From Leisingera sp. ANG59 (GTDB lineage Bacteria > Pseudomonadota > Alphaproteobacteria > Rhodobacterales > Rhodobacteraceae): a DNA stretch of 51,595 nucleotides. The notes beneath the pieces were generated by a model. The model was not told the DNA's origin. It was given only the letters and a program-made list of their open reading frames with translations, and made no database searches. The stretch is taken from the NCBI RefSeq assembly GCF_013317235.1, contig NZ_WLCM01000005.1, positions 151,214-202,808 on the forward strand, given 5' to 3'. This document shows, in pieces, positions 9,397 to 17,948 of this stretch. Positions within the stretch are counted from its first letter, which is position 1, and every line of letters starts with the position of its first letter. The position numbers were made by a program, and so were the translations under genes.

Positions 9397-9466
9397 TGCC
9401 CTGCCGTCTCTTTCCAGCGGGCTCTCCCGCCCGTCGTCAGGCTTTTCATTCGAAAACCCATCCTCC

Positions 9467-9509
9467 CGTTGGGCGTGGCACCGCGCATGGCGCGGTGCCA
9501 CGCCCAACG
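9467..9509. repeat. Perfect 20-base inverted repeat with three-base loop
   Basis: Left arm 9467-9486, loop ATG 9487-9489, right arm 9490-9509, all 20 pairs matching and mostly G:C. It lies between convergent genes (the carboxypeptidase and ccoS), about 70 bases past the ccoS stop. There is no T-run on either side, and the carboxypeptidase already has its own terminator. It may terminate or stabilise the ccoGHIS transcript, or be a copy of a dispersed palindromic element. Confidence 0.75.
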
Positions 9510-9578
9510 CCGCCAAGGTGTTCCGGCGTCAGCCAGGGCACCTGCGGGGGCGGGAGGTCTTGACTGCTGAACAGTCCG

Positions 9579-9737
9579 TCAGGGCTTGGGCTTGTCGTCC
9601 CACTCGTCGTTCAGGATCCGGCGGGCATCGCCTTCGGGGTCGTCGTACTGGTTGCTGCGCACCGTGTAGAAGAAGGCTGCAAGCCCCACTGAACCGAGGA
9701 TCAGCGAAATCGGGATCAGATAGGCAAGGACGCTCAT
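9579..9737 (-). CDS. ccoS: cbb3-type cytochrome oxidase assembly protein CcoS
   Basis: 52 residues: one membrane helix (LAYLIPISLILGSVGLAAFF) followed by a short charged tail containing QYDDPEGDARRIL, which is the typical CcoS pattern. It is needed for cofactor insertion into the cbb3 oxidase. Last gene of ccoGHIS, 30 bases after ccoI. Confidence 0.93.
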   Translation of the reverse strand: MSVLAYLIPISLILGSVGLAAFFYTVRSNQYDDPEGDARRILNDEWDDKPKP

Positions 9738-9767
9738 AGGTTTGGTACCAGTCTTGCGGGCGCGGGC

Positions 9768-11945
9768 TCAGCGCAGCCGCAGCGCGTTGAGGGAAACGGT
9801 TATGGAGGAGGTAGACATCGCCAGCGCTGCAATCAAGGGCGTTGCCAGCCCGGCGATCGCCAGCGGCACTGCAATCACATTGTAGAGCGTGGCAATGCGG
9901 AAGTTCTCGCGGATGCGGCGGGTGGCCTTCTGGGCCACGCCGCAAGCCTCGGCTATGGGCTCAAGATCCTGCCCCAGCAGCACGATATCGGAGGCGACAC
10001 GCGCCGCGTCCAGGGCTGAGGCCGGAGAGATGGAGACATGCGCCGCAGCCAGTGCTGCGGTGTCGTTGAGGCCGTCACCGACCATCAGCACCTTCTTGCC
10101 CTGATCCGCCAGCAACTGAACGCGGGCGGATTTATCCGCAGGTAGCGCCTCAGCCACCCATTTGGAAATGTTCAGCCGCCCAGCCAGGTCCTCCACCGCG
10201 CCGGTGGTGTCGCCGGAGATCAGCAGCACATCCTTGCCGGCCGCCTTCAGCGCCGCCACCGCTTCCGCCGCACCGGGACGCAGGGCATCAGTGTAGTCGA
10301 AAGGCTTGGCCTCCCCTGCCCCGGTATCGAGCCAGGCCGCCGTCTGGCTGCCCTGCTCCGCGCCGACCCAGGCCGCCCTGCCGAGCCGGACACGGCTGCC
10401 GCGGTACAAGCCTTCGGCGCCGTAGCCGGGCACCTCGGTGATGTCCTGAACGCTGGCGGGCTTGATCCCGGCTTCGCGGGCCGCGCGGGACAGCGCCACG
10501 GACAGAGGGTGCGAGGAGCCTTCGGCCAGCGCCAGGGCAATCTCCAGATCCGCGCGGGCATGGTCGCCCAGATTGGTGACTTGCGGCGTGCCGGCGGTCA
10601 GCGTGCCGGTCTTGTCAAAGACCACGGTATCGACCTCCGCCAGCCGCTCCAAAGCGGTGGCGTGTTTGATCAGCATGCCCTTCTTGAACAGGCGGCCCGA
10701 GGCGGCCGTGGTCACGGCAGGCACCGCAAGGCCCAGCGCGCAGGGGCAGGTGATGATCAGCACCGCAGCGGCAATGTTGAGCGAGGTGCGGATGTCGAAG
10801 GTGTAGAGATACCAGCCGGCAAAGGCGAGCGCCGAGAGGATATGCACGCCGGGGGCATAGAGTTTCGCAGCACTGTCGGCGAGCGAAGTATAGCGGGACC
10901 GGCCGGATTCTGCGATGGCGACCAGATCGGCCATGCGGTGCAGCGATGTGTCCTCGCCCACCGCGGTTGCGCGGATGGTCAGCGGGCCGGTCAGGTTCAC
11001 TTCACCCGCTGAAACCGCCAGGCCGGGATCCGCAAAGACCGGCAGGGTTTCCCCGGTCAGCAGCGAGCGGTCGAGCTCCGACTGGCCTGAAACGATCTCG
11101 CCATCCACCGGCATCCGCCCGCCGGGGCGCACCAGGATCAGGTCGCCGATGGCCAAATCCGCCACCGGCACCTCGTATTCGTCACCGTCCAGCAGCCGGA
11201 TGGCGCGGGGCACTTCCAATGCCGCCAGCTCCTCTGCTGCCGACCGGGCCACCGCGCGGGTGCGGTAGTCCAGATAGCGGCCCGCCAGCAGGAAAAACGT
11301 GAGCGTCAGCGCCGCGTCGAAATAGGCGTGCTCGCCTGACAGGAAGGTCTCCCATAGCGATGTGACGAGCGCCAGCACCAGCGCCAGGACAATCGGCACA
11401 TCCATATTCAGCCGCCCGACCCGGAGCGCTGTCCAGGCATTGGCAAAGAAGGGCTGCGCCGAGAAGATGATGGCAGGAAATGTGATCGCAGCCGAAATCC
11501 AGTGGAACATGTCCCGCGTCGCGTCAGACGCGCCGGACCAGACCGAAATCGACAGGAGCATCACATTCATCGAGGCGAAGAAGGCCACCGCCAGCCGCAT
11601 CAGCAGATCCCGCCCGGCCTTGTCGTTCTGGGTGGCCGCCAGCGCCGCGAGATCCAGTTCATGCGCCTCAAAACCGGCCTTTTCCAGCACCGGGATCAGG
11701 TCCGCCACGCGCACGTCCGGGTCCGCCTCGATCAGCGCCCGCTTCAGGGTCAGGTTCACCCGTGCCGAATGGATGCCGGGATGGGCGTTCAGCTCCCGCT
11801 CCACCGTCGCAATACAGGCCTGGCAGTGGATGCCCGGCAAGGACAGCGCCAGCCGCGCCTCGGTTGGCGCCTGCTCCGCACCGTCGTGCGGGGCGGCGAC
11901 GCAGGCGGGACAGGCGGCAAGCAAGGGGCGGAGCTGCGCGGTCAT
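9768..11945 (-). CDS. ccoI: Copper-translocating P1B-type ATPase CcoI/FixI
   Basis: 725 residues. An N-terminal CPAC (Cys12, Cys15) precedes a heavy-metal-associated domain with GIHCQAC (Cys41, Cys44). Eight-helix P1B architecture follows, with the metal-site CPC in TCPCALGLAVP, the phosphorylation motif DKTGTLT and the hinge GDGLNDTAALA. It exports Cu+ across the inner membrane for CuB insertion into cbb3 oxidase. Five bases separate it from ccoH, so the genes are surely co-transcribed. Confidence 0.95.
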   Translation of the reverse strand: MTAQLRPLLAACPACVAAPHDGAEQAPTEARLALSLPGIHCQACIATVERELNAHPGIHSARVNLTLKRALIEADPDVRVADLIPVLEKAGFEAHELDLAALAATQNDKAGRDLLMRLAVAFFASMNVMLLSISVWSGASDATRDMFHWISAAITFPAIIFSAQPFFANAWTALRVGRLNMDVPIVLALVLALVTSLWETFLSGEHAYFDAALTLTFFLLAGRYLDYRTRAVARSAAEELAALEVPRAIRLLDGDEYEVPVADLAIGDLILVRPGGRMPVDGEIVSGQSELDRSLLTGETLPVFADPGLAVSAGEVNLTGPLTIRATAVGEDTSLHRMADLVAIAESGRSRYTSLADSAAKLYAPGVHILSALAFAGWYLYTFDIRTSLNIAAAVLIITCPCALGLAVPAVTTAASGRLFKKGMLIKHATALERLAEVDTVVFDKTGTLTAGTPQVTNLGDHARADLEIALALAEGSSHPLSVALSRAAREAGIKPASVQDITEVPGYGAEGLYRGSRVRLGRAAWVGAEQGSQTAAWLDTGAGEAKPFDYTDALRPGAAEAVAALKAAGKDVLLISGDTTGAVEDLAGRLNISKWVAEALPADKSARVQLLADQGKKVLMVGDGLNDTAALAAAHVSISPASALDAARVASDIVLLGQDLEPIAEACGVAQKATRRIRENFRIATLYNVIAVPLAIAGLATPLIAALAMSTSSITVSLNALRLR

Positions 11946-11950
11946 CGCGG

Positions 11951-12415
11951 TCAGCCTTTCACATGCAGGATCACCCGCTGGGTGAACTCGGTGCCATCCT
12001 CGGCTCGTGCCACCATTCGGATGTTCCAGTTGCCCGGGCCAAGATCAGCCGGCGCCACATAGGCCTGGCCGTCAAAGGTGAACTCCGGTTTCTGGTCGTC
12101 CTGCACATGGGTTGCGCGGCCGAGCGTCGCGCTCAGCTTGGCGACCTCGACGGGATTGCCGTCAGCGTCGGTGATCTCAAGCTTGACCTGATCCCCTGCC
12201 GAAGAGGCATAGACCGACCAGCCCAGCGCCTCCTGCGCGGAGCGGCGCTGGTCAAACTCCTGGCTGGCAACGTAGGAGTTCTTCACTTCCAGCCCCGGAA
12301 AGGTCTTCACTGCATTGACCGCCAGGATGATGTTTACCCCGATTATCACCGCAAAGGCGCCGCCGAACAGCAGGAGGGCGTGCTTGCCGGTAAATTCGCG
12401 TTCGCGCTTGGCCAT
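11951..12415 (-). CDS. ccoH: FixH family cbb3 oxidase maturation protein
   Basis: 154 residues with one N-terminal membrane helix (KHALLLFGGAFAVIIGVNII) and a periplasmic FixH domain carrying the family's NSYVASQEFD block and the end segment NWNIRMVARA. It assists late cbb3 oxidase assembly. It starts three bases after the ccoG stop. Confidence 0.93.
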   Translation of the reverse strand: MAKREREFTGKHALLLFGGAFAVIIGVNIILAVNAVKTFPGLEVKNSYVASQEFDQRRSAQEALGWSVYASSAGDQVKLEITDADGNPVEVAKLSATLGRATHVQDDQKPEFTFDGQAYVAPADLGPGNWNIRMVARAEDGTEFTQRVILHVKG

Positions 12416-12418
12416 GGC

Positions 12419-13849
12419 TCAGTTCCCCTTGCCGTTAAAGCTGGTGTCCTTGTGGGCACGCTCGCCGCTGTTCAGATCTTCCACCCATATGCGCACCGGA
12501 GTCGAGCCCGACTTGGACGGCGCGGCATCTTTCGGCGCAACGATGTAGACCCGCTGTAAAAGTGCGGTATCGGCTGGCACGGTGACGGTTTCGCCTTCGA
12601 CGCCTTCCAGCCCGATCTGCATTTCCGGATCGCCCTTAAGCGACAACTGGAACGGGCGCGCCTCGCCATGCTTGTTGCGCAAGCGCACGTCGTAGGTGTT
12701 GCGGATCGAACCATCAGACAGGGTAACGTAGGTCGGATTGCGCACTGGCGCGACAGTCAGCTCAATATCGGAGCGGATGAACAGCGCAAATAGAAGCCCC
12801 ACACCGACCAGCGACCACAGGCTGGTATACATGATGGTGCGCGGGCGCAGGATGTGCTTCCAGATGTTCTTGGGCGGTTTGCCGCTCCGCTCCAGCGTCT
12901 CATCCGACAGCGCCATATAGTCGATCAGTCCGCGCGGCTTGCCGATCTTGGCCATCACGTCGTCGCAGGCGTCGATGCACAGCGCGCAGGTGATGCATTC
13001 CATCTGCTGACCGTCGCGGATGTCGATCCCCACCGGGCAGACGTTGACGCAGGCCATGCAGTCGATGCAGTCGCCCTGCCCTTCCGCCACCTGGCCCTTT
13101 TTCAGCTTTCCGCGCGGCTCGCCGCGCCATTCGCGGTAGCCGACGGTGAGGGTATCCTCATCCATCATTGCGGCCTGGATGCGCGGCCAGGGGCAGGCGT
13201 AGATGCAGATCTGCTCGCGTGCGAAACCGCCGAACAGGAAGGTGGTCGCGGTCAGGATCAGCATGGTGGAATAGGCAATCGGGTGCGCGTTCAGCGTCAC
13301 CAGGTCATAGGCCAGCGTCGGCGCATCGGCGAAATAGAACACCCAGGCGCCGCCGGTGGCGAGGCCGATCAGGAACCACGCTGTCCATTTGGTGACCCGC
13401 AGGCGCGCCTTGCGGAAATCCATCTTCTTCTGCCGGTGCAGGCGCAGGCGGGCGTTGCGGTCGCCCTCGATCCAGCGCTCCACCAGGATGAAAAGGTCGG
13501 TCCAAACGGTCTGCGGGCAGGCATAGCCGCACCAGACCCGGCCCAGAGCAGAGGTGAACAGGAACAGCCCCAGCCCCGCCATGATCAAGAGGCCCGCGAC
13601 AAAGTAGAATTCGTGCGGCCAGATCTCGATCCAGAAGAAATAGAAGCGGCGGTTCGCCAGATCCAGCAGCACCGCCTGATCCGGCAGCGAGGGGCCGCGA
13701 TCCCAGCGGATCCAGGGGGTCAGGTAGTAGATCCCCAGCGTCACCGCCATAATGTACCACTTCAGATTGCGGAACTTGCCGGACACGCGCCGCGGGAAGA
13801 TCGGCTCTCTGGCGGCATAGAGGCTGGGGGCCGGGTTGGAATCGCTCAC
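12419..13849 (-). CDS. ccoG: Membrane-bound ferredoxin-like cbb3 assembly factor CcoG (FixG/RdxA)
   Basis: 476 residues from a GTG start at 13849, chosen because GGAGAGAG lies just upstream and because the product then begins at the family's usual point (SDSNPAPSLYAAREPIFPRRV). Several membrane helices, the CGYACPQTVW motif, and two [4Fe-4S] clusters (CIDCMACVNVCP and CITCALCIDACD) are visible; the C-terminus is an Ig-like periplasmic domain. CcoG is a cupric reductase supplying Cu+ for cbb3 oxidase. An FNR-type box lies 62 bases before the start. Confidence 0.95.
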   Translation of the reverse strand: MSDSNPAPSLYAAREPIFPRRVSGKFRNLKWYIMAVTLGIYYLTPWIRWDRGPSLPDQAVLLDLANRRFYFFWIEIWPHEFYFVAGLLIMAGLGLFLFTSALGRVWCGYACPQTVWTDLFILVERWIEGDRNARLRLHRQKKMDFRKARLRVTKWTAWFLIGLATGGAWVFYFADAPTLAYDLVTLNAHPIAYSTMLILTATTFLFGGFAREQICIYACPWPRIQAAMMDEDTLTVGYREWRGEPRGKLKKGQVAEGQGDCIDCMACVNVCPVGIDIRDGQQMECITCALCIDACDDVMAKIGKPRGLIDYMALSDETLERSGKPPKNIWKHILRPRTIMYTSLWSLVGVGLLFALFIRSDIELTVAPVRNPTYVTLSDGSIRNTYDVRLRNKHGEARPFQLSLKGDPEMQIGLEGVEGETVTVPADTALLQRVYIVAPKDAAPSKSGSTPVRIWVEDLNSGERAHKDTSFNGKGN

Positions 13850-13910
13850 GGACTCTCTCCGTCTTGTGGCATTGCTGCCGCCCTTGTCACAGAAGCAAAG
13901 TGCCGGAACT

Positions 13911-13924
13911 TTGACGTGGATCAA
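13911..13924. promoter_or_regulatory. FNR/FixK-type box (TTGAC-N4-ATCAA)
   Basis: TTGACGTGGATCAA differs from the TTGAT-N4-ATCAA consensus at one position. It sits upstream of ccoG, the position where FnrL controls the equivalent rdxBHIS operon of Rhodobacter sphaeroides (established knowledge). It therefore predicts induction of ccoGHIS at low oxygen. Confidence 0.8.
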
Positions 13925-14108
13925 AAAGCGCATCACACAATCATGTTTTCCGGCCCGATTTTGCGCCCCGGGAGCGGCACTCCGCCACCTATGCCGGTGC
14001 CTCCTGTCCTGCCAGAGGCAAGTTGCCGCAGAGTCCGGAAAAGGAGCCGGCGCCGGTTTCCCAAGGCGCCTGGTGTTTGCACGGACCATGAGACAATGCA
14101 GTTTGCCG

Positions 14109-14133
14109 GGAACCTTTCGGGTTGGCGCGGGTT
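14109..14133 (+). promoter_or_regulatory. Candidate sigma-EcfG promoter (GGTT-type -10) for PRC-barrel gene
   Basis: GGAAC at 14109-14113, 16 bases, GGTT at 14130-14133, about 54 bases before the ATG. Its -10 region GCGGGTTGGG is identical over ten bases to that of the first DUF1328 gene. Confidence 0.55.
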
Positions 14134-14186
14134 GGGTGGCTGTAGTTCACGCGCGCTGAAGTGCGGAACATTCAGGAGGTCAAATT

Positions 14187-14750
14187 ATGAAACAGCTTAT
14201 GCTTTCGGCTTCACTGATCGCCGCTGCTGCGGTTCCGGGTTTTGCCGGCACGGAAGGCAGCGGTTCCGGCGGTGCTGAAGGCGGTGCCCAGCTTGAAACG
14301 CCAGCAGCCAGCGCCTCTGCCGACGGCGGCGCGATGGGTGAAGCCAAGGCGGCGTTTGCACCGCTGCAAACCGGTTCTGACGCCGCCGGCAGCCCGTTCA
14401 GCGGCGGCACCGCTTCCGAGGGAGGGCTGTCGGCCCTGATCCCTGACGCCGACGGGCCAGCGATGGAACCCCTGGGCATGAATGAAGTCAATGCGTCAGA
14501 ACTGACCGGCGCCCCTGCCTATGACGCCAAGGACGAGCATATTGGCGAGCTCTCGCAGGTTGTGGTGAACACAAACGGCGGCGTCGAAGCAGTCATCATC
14601 GATGTAGGCGGGTTTCTGGGGATCGGCGAAAAGCCGGTCGAGTTAACAATGGGGGACATCGAGATCGTCCAGGCCGCAAACGATGTGCGCGTCATCACCC
14701 ATCTGACCCGCGAGCAGCTGGAAGCGCTGCCGGACTACCAGCCGGGATAA
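14187..14750 (+). CDS. Secreted PRC-barrel domain protein
   Basis: 187 residues. An N-terminal signal peptide (MKQLMLSASLIAAAAVPGFA) is followed by a Gly/Ala/Ser-rich low-complexity stretch to about residue 100, then a PRC-barrel domain (LTGAPAYDAKDEHIGELSQVV, IIDVGGFLGIGEKPVEL). An AGGAGG ribosome site lies upstream. Periplasmic PRC-barrel proteins are frequent members of alphaproteobacterial stress regulons; a role beyond that cannot be read. It is divergent from ccoG and convergent with exoD. Confidence 0.85.
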   Translation: MKQLMLSASLIAAAAVPGFAGTEGSGSGGAEGGAQLETPAASASADGGAMGEAKAAFAPLQTGSDAAGSPFSGGTASEGGLSALIPDADGPAMEPLGMNEVNASELTGAPAYDAKDEHIGELSQVVVNTNGGVEAVIIDVGGFLGIGEKPVELTMGDIEIVQAANDVRVITHLTREQLEALPDYQPG

Positions 14751-14872
14751 GATCTGGGGGTCGTGGCGGCCTGCAGGCCGCCATGATCACCGCCGCTTGT
14801 TTGCCTGCCTGGTCTCCGGTTTCCTGCCTCGTACCGGCGCCTTGGCGGACGTCACTGCCAAGTGGCTTGCAC

Positions 14873-14902
14873 GACCGGGTTCCGAAAGGAATCCGGTCTT
14901 TT
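14873..14902 (+). terminator. Terminator of PRC-barrel gene with GAAA tetraloop
   Basis: GACCGGGTTCC, loop GAAA, GGAATCCGGTC (one G:U pair), then TTTT. A separate 20-base palindrome without a T-run is at 14764-14783, just after the PRC-barrel stop codon. Confidence 0.8.
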
Positions 14903-14927
14903 GGCGCCCGGCTGAGGCATTCGGCAA

Positions 14928-15515
14928 TCAGACCAATCCCGCCGCAAGCGCGGCGGCTGCGGCAAAGAGTGCGGAAAGCGTCAGCAAGGCGATCAGCCCG
15001 TCGCGGGTCAGCATGGCCACGGCCAGCAGGCTGACAACGCCGCCCAGAACTGACGAGGAGAACGGGACTATTTCCAGCAAGGGCATCATGGCGCCGCAAA
15101 TCAGGCACACAGCCTGGATCACCGTCAGGAAGGGCTGACGGGTCAGCATTGCCAGCCGCTTGCCGGAATGCCGGTCCAGCCAGCGCACGCTGCGGCGCAA
15201 CGCTGCCGCCCCCTTGCGCACGGCATCAGCCTTGATCCTGCGGCGGCCCAGCCAGCCGGGGATCCACAGGTGCCGGCGTCCCATCAGCATCTGGACAGAG
15301 ATCAGGCAGATCAGGGCGCCGCAGGCAGAAGAAAACAGTGGCACTCCGCTGAGCGGCGTGACCACAGCCATCGCCGGGACTGCCAGCACGGCCGGAAGCG
15401 ACGTCTGTCCCAGCTCTTCCGTAAACCGGCTGACAGTGATGCCGCCGCGGTTCCTGCGTGCAAGGCTGCTGGTTTCCTTCAGCACATGTTCGACGGGCTG
15501 CTTTGCTGATGTCAT
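14928..15515 (-). CDS. exoD: ExoD-family exopolysaccharide synthesis membrane protein
   Basis: 195 residues from the ATG at 15515, which has GGGAG four bases upstream; the frame is open further but that part has no family similarity. The ExoD pattern is clear: PAVLAVPAMAVVTPLSGVPLF, then helices around VIQAVCLICGAMMPLLE and VLGGVVSLLAVAMLTRDG. ExoD was first linked to exopolysaccharide production and alkali tolerance in Sinorhizobium; the biochemical role is unknown. A sigma-EcfG promoter lies about 40 bases upstream of the start, placing it in the stress regulon. Confidence 0.85.
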   Translation of the reverse strand: MTSAKQPVEHVLKETSSLARRNRGGITVSRFTEELGQTSLPAVLAVPAMAVVTPLSGVPLFSSACGALICLISVQMLMGRRHLWIPGWLGRRRIKADAVRKGAAALRRSVRWLDRHSGKRLAMLTRQPFLTVIQAVCLICGAMMPLLEIVPFSSSVLGGVVSLLAVAMLTRDGLIALLTLSALFAAAAALAAGLV

Positions 15516-15552
15516 TCTGCTCCCTCTCTCCGGCTGTTCCGGTTCAAGGGGC

Positions 15553-15577
15553 AACGCGCCCGCCTGCCTGTGGTTCC
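15553..15577 (-). promoter_or_regulatory. Sigma-EcfG promoter of exoD
   Basis: On the minus strand GGAAC (15577-15573), 16 bases, CGTT (15556-15553), a full match to the GGAAC-N16/17-CGTT consensus. Predicted leader about 30 bases. Confidence 0.75.
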
Positions 15578-15643
15578 AAATGCCTGCTTTCCGCAGAAAT
15601 CCGCCGATGCAAGGATAGCCTGCCCGCCTGCCGAATTTGAGCA

Positions 15644-15669
15644 GGAACCTTTCCTTCGCCCGATGCGTT
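15644..15669 (+). promoter_or_regulatory. Sigma-EcfG promoter of secreted protein-entericidin pair
   Basis: GGAAC (15644-15648), 17 bases, CGTT (15666-15669). Predicted leader about 42 bases before the ATG at 15718. Confidence 0.7.
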
Positions 15670-15717
15670 CTGCAGGTGCATCCCCAAGAGGGGCACAACT
15701 GGAAAGGAACTTCGACG

Positions 15718-16206
15718 ATGAAACATCTGATCCGCACCACAACCCTTGTTGCAGCTATTGCCACTGCGGCCTCTGCCGGTTCCATGGTTTCCGAAATCGA
15801 CGTGACAGCCGATCTGAGCGCAATCGAGAACTATCCGGCGGCCAAGGTCTGGACCAGCCTTGAAACCGACCTGGAAACCGCCCTGGCCGAGAAGCTGGTG
15901 GGCCAGATCGCTGAAGCCGGCGCTGAGGACGCGGCGGATATCCATGTGGAGATCGACTCGGTGTCTCTGGCCAGCAATTTCGAACAGGCGCTGGGTGTCG
16001 GAGAATGGGTGCTGAAGGGCGATGTGGACATCGACATGGCCGACTCCTCCAAGGACATGCGCTATGACCTGACCGTGTCCGCGGACCAGCTTAACGCCTA
16101 TTACCCCGAAGGCACCGACCCAGCATCGGTGACCGCTGACAGCGATCTGTTCTATAACGCCGTCATTGATGCCTTTGCAGGAAATGTGGCCTCGAAACTG
16201 AAATAA
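15718..16206 (+). CDS. Secreted hypothetical protein, stress-associated
   Basis: 162 residues with a signal peptide (MKHLIRTTTLVAAIATAASA). The mature part is acidic, with alternating beta-like segments (IHVEIDSVSLA, DVDIDMADSSKDMRYDLTVS) and no cysteines. I do not recognise the family. AAGGA lies nine bases before the ATG. The entericidin-like gene follows after ten bases and they share the promoter at 15644, so the pair is likely one stress-induced unit acting in the periplasm. Confidence 0.75.
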   Translation: MKHLIRTTTLVAAIATAASAGSMVSEIDVTADLSAIENYPAAKVWTSLETDLETALAEKLVGQIAEAGAEDAADIHVEIDSVSLASNFEQALGVGEWVLKGDVDIDMADSSKDMRYDLTVSADQLNAYYPEGTDPASVTADSDLFYNAVIDAFAGNVASKLK

Positions 16207-16216
16207 GGAGGCCCGC

Positions 16217-16342
16217 ATGCGTATCCTGATAGCTTTGCTGGCAGTGGCGGGCCTGGCCGCCTGCGAGACTGCCGAAGGCTTCGGCAGGGATGTGTCGAAG
16301 CTTGGCAACGAAATCACCGAGGAATCGCAGGAAGCTCAATAG
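16217..16342 (+). CDS. Entericidin A/B-family small lipoprotein
   Basis: 41 residues. A short signal segment ends in a lipobox GLAAC (Cys16), followed by ETAEGFGRDVSKLGNEITEES, which is the entericidin pattern. AAGGAGG sits directly upstream. Entericidins are outer-membrane lipoproteins; in E. coli EcnB is a bacteriolytic peptide expressed under sigma-S control, and alphaproteobacterial relatives are commonly under EcfG. Ten bases after the secreted protein gene. Confidence 0.88.
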   Translation: MRILIALLAVAGLAACETAEGFGRDVSKLGNEITEESQEAQ

Positions 16343-16369
16343 AGCCCTGTAGCGTTTCCTCCCGTCGCC

Positions 16370-16402
16370 AAGGCCCGGTGCAGGACTGCACCGGGCCTTT
16401 CC
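16370..16402 (+). terminator. Terminator after entericidin gene
   Basis: AAGGCCCGGTGCA, loop GGAC, TGCACCGGGCCTT, then TCC. Thirteen perfect pairs; it lies between two convergent operons and may act on both. Confidence 0.8.
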
Positions 16403-16460
16403 ATGCGACTTGGCTGATGGCTTCAAACCTTCCGGGAACCGTGGCAGAAGCCGGTCCCGG

Positions 16461-17948
16461 TCAGACAATGTCTTCAGTTGCACCCGGCAAGGGCTGCTGC
16501 AGCTCTGCCATCCTGTCCGGATCATGCGGCACCAGCAGCCCGCGCCGTGCCTCGGGGCGGCGCACCTGATTGCGGCGTATTTCCTGCTGCCACCAGCCGG
16601 CGGCGCTGGCCGGATCCAATGCCTCCTCCGGCAGGTCTTCCTGCCACCAGTGCCGGGCCAGCGCCTGCCAGAGCTGCGCGATCCGGTCCTTGCGGGTGAT
16701 CCGCAATGCTGCCTCGGTATCCCAGCGCATTGAGCGCCCGTTGAGATTGGCCGAGCCCACCAGGGCAAAATCCCGGTCGGTGATCAGCGCCTTGCTGTGC
16801 ACGTAAATCAGCGGAGAGCCCGCCAGAGTCGAGGGCGCATCCCGCGCGGCCATCCGGCGCTGCACCGGGCTGGCGATGCAGGCGCGGGAACCAAAAGCTG
16901 CGCTCACGGTCTCAATCGCTTCCGCCTGCAGCGCCATGCCATAGCGGGCATCAAGATCCTGATTGCCGTCGAAGGCGACATCTTCCGGCAAGCCGGGAAG
17001 AATGAGGATCAGCGACAGTTCGGGATTGCGGCGGGCGGCATCCGCCAGTCCCTTAGCGATAACGCTGGATCGCAAAAACTGGGTTTCCAGATAGATCAGG
17101 CGGCGGGCAGCGGCAAAAGCGGCCAGATGATCTTGTTCGATTTCGCGCAGAACGGTTTTTGGCGACAGCGCCCAAAAGCCTGCACGGCGCGGAACCGACA
17201 AGGTGCGACGGATGTGCTTGCGGGCAGGCGGAGGCCTGCGGACGGCAATGTCATCCAGAAAGCTGTCGAGATGATCAGCGGCTTCCTCCGCTTCCGGGCC
17301 GCGCAGCAGCAACTGCACATCCGCCCATGTTTTGAACGCGGGCTGATTGTGGGCAGTGGTGTCATACCGGCGGAGGTTCTGATCCAGCCCGCCGATGTAG
17401 AGAACCTGCCGGTCGATCACCGCGACCTTCTGATGGTGAGAAACAGGATAGAGCTGCGGCAGACCGCGGTTCGCAGCGGAAGGCCTGAGACGCCGCGGCA
17501 GCTTGCGAAGCTTGCGGATCACGAAGGGTGAAAACGCCAGCCGCGGCAGCATGCCTGCCCGCGCTGGATGCAGCGCCGCGGTCACCGACAGGCGCGCGGC
17601 CTCTTCCGGCGCAAGCCCGCTGGCAATCTCCTTGGCCTGGGCAAGCGTGTTTTGCGCAGCCGCGTGCAGCGGGGCCGCCATCACCGGGTCAAAGTCGCTC
17701 ACGATCAGGCGGACATGCACGCCGCGCCGCAGGGCATCAGCGATCAGCTCTGCCCAGGTTTCTCCGGTTTTCCTGGCTTCCGGGCTCAGCAGCCGGGTAG
17801 CGAAGTCGAACAGCCGGAAGCTGGCAGTGATCTCCTGCCGGGCTTCAAGCACGGTGCGCTCAAAAGCCGGCCAGGCCTGTTCAGCCGTGACCAGAACTGA
17901 AAATTCCGGGCAGGTGAAGTCATCACGCTGCGGGTTCTTCTGCGTCAT
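16461..17948 (-). CDS. Phospholipase D-family protein with two HKD motifs
   Basis: 495 residues. Two HxK(x)4D catalytic motifs are present: HHQKVAVID with GGLD downstream (about residue 175) and VHSKALITD with GSANLNGRS (about 400), so both halves of the active site are intact. No signal peptide or clear membrane helix, unlike many cardiolipin synthases. The start ATG lies inside the 3' end of the histidine kinase gene (26-base overlap), implying translational coupling. It is the last gene of the nepR-ecfG-kinase-PLD run. Likely acts on phospholipid headgroups; substrate unproven. Confidence 0.85.
   Translation of the reverse strand: MTQKNPQRDDFTCPEFSVLVTAEQAWPAFERTVLEARQEITASFRLFDFATRLLSPEARKTGETWAELIADALRRGVHVRLIVSDFDPVMAAPLHAAAQNTLAQAKEIASGLAPEEAARLSVTAALHPARAGMLPRLAFSPFVIRKLRKLPRRLRPSAANRGLPQLYPVSHHQKVAVIDRQVLYIGGLDQNLRRYDTTAHNQPAFKTWADVQLLLRGPEAEEAADHLDSFLDDIAVRRPPPARKHIRRTLSVPRRAGFWALSPKTVLREIEQDHLAAFAAARRLIYLETQFLRSSVIAKGLADAARRNPELSLILILPGLPEDVAFDGNQDLDARYGMALQAEAIETVSAAFGSRACIASPVQRRMAARDAPSTLAGSPLIYVHSKALITDRDFALVGSANLNGRSMRWDTEAALRITRKDRIAQLWQALARHWWQEDLPEEALDPASAAGWWQQEIRRNQVRRPEARRGLLVPHDPDRMAELQQPLPGATEDIV

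Noticed and set aside
9530-9540. GGAAC near 9534 on the minus strand as an EcfG promoter
   Set aside because: CGTT follows after only 10 bases, outside the permitted 16-17 spacing, and no gene starts downstream.
12854-14278. 474-codon open frame on the plus strand opposite ccoG
   Set aside because: Opposite a gene with intact iron-sulfur motifs; no ribosome site or recognisable domain.
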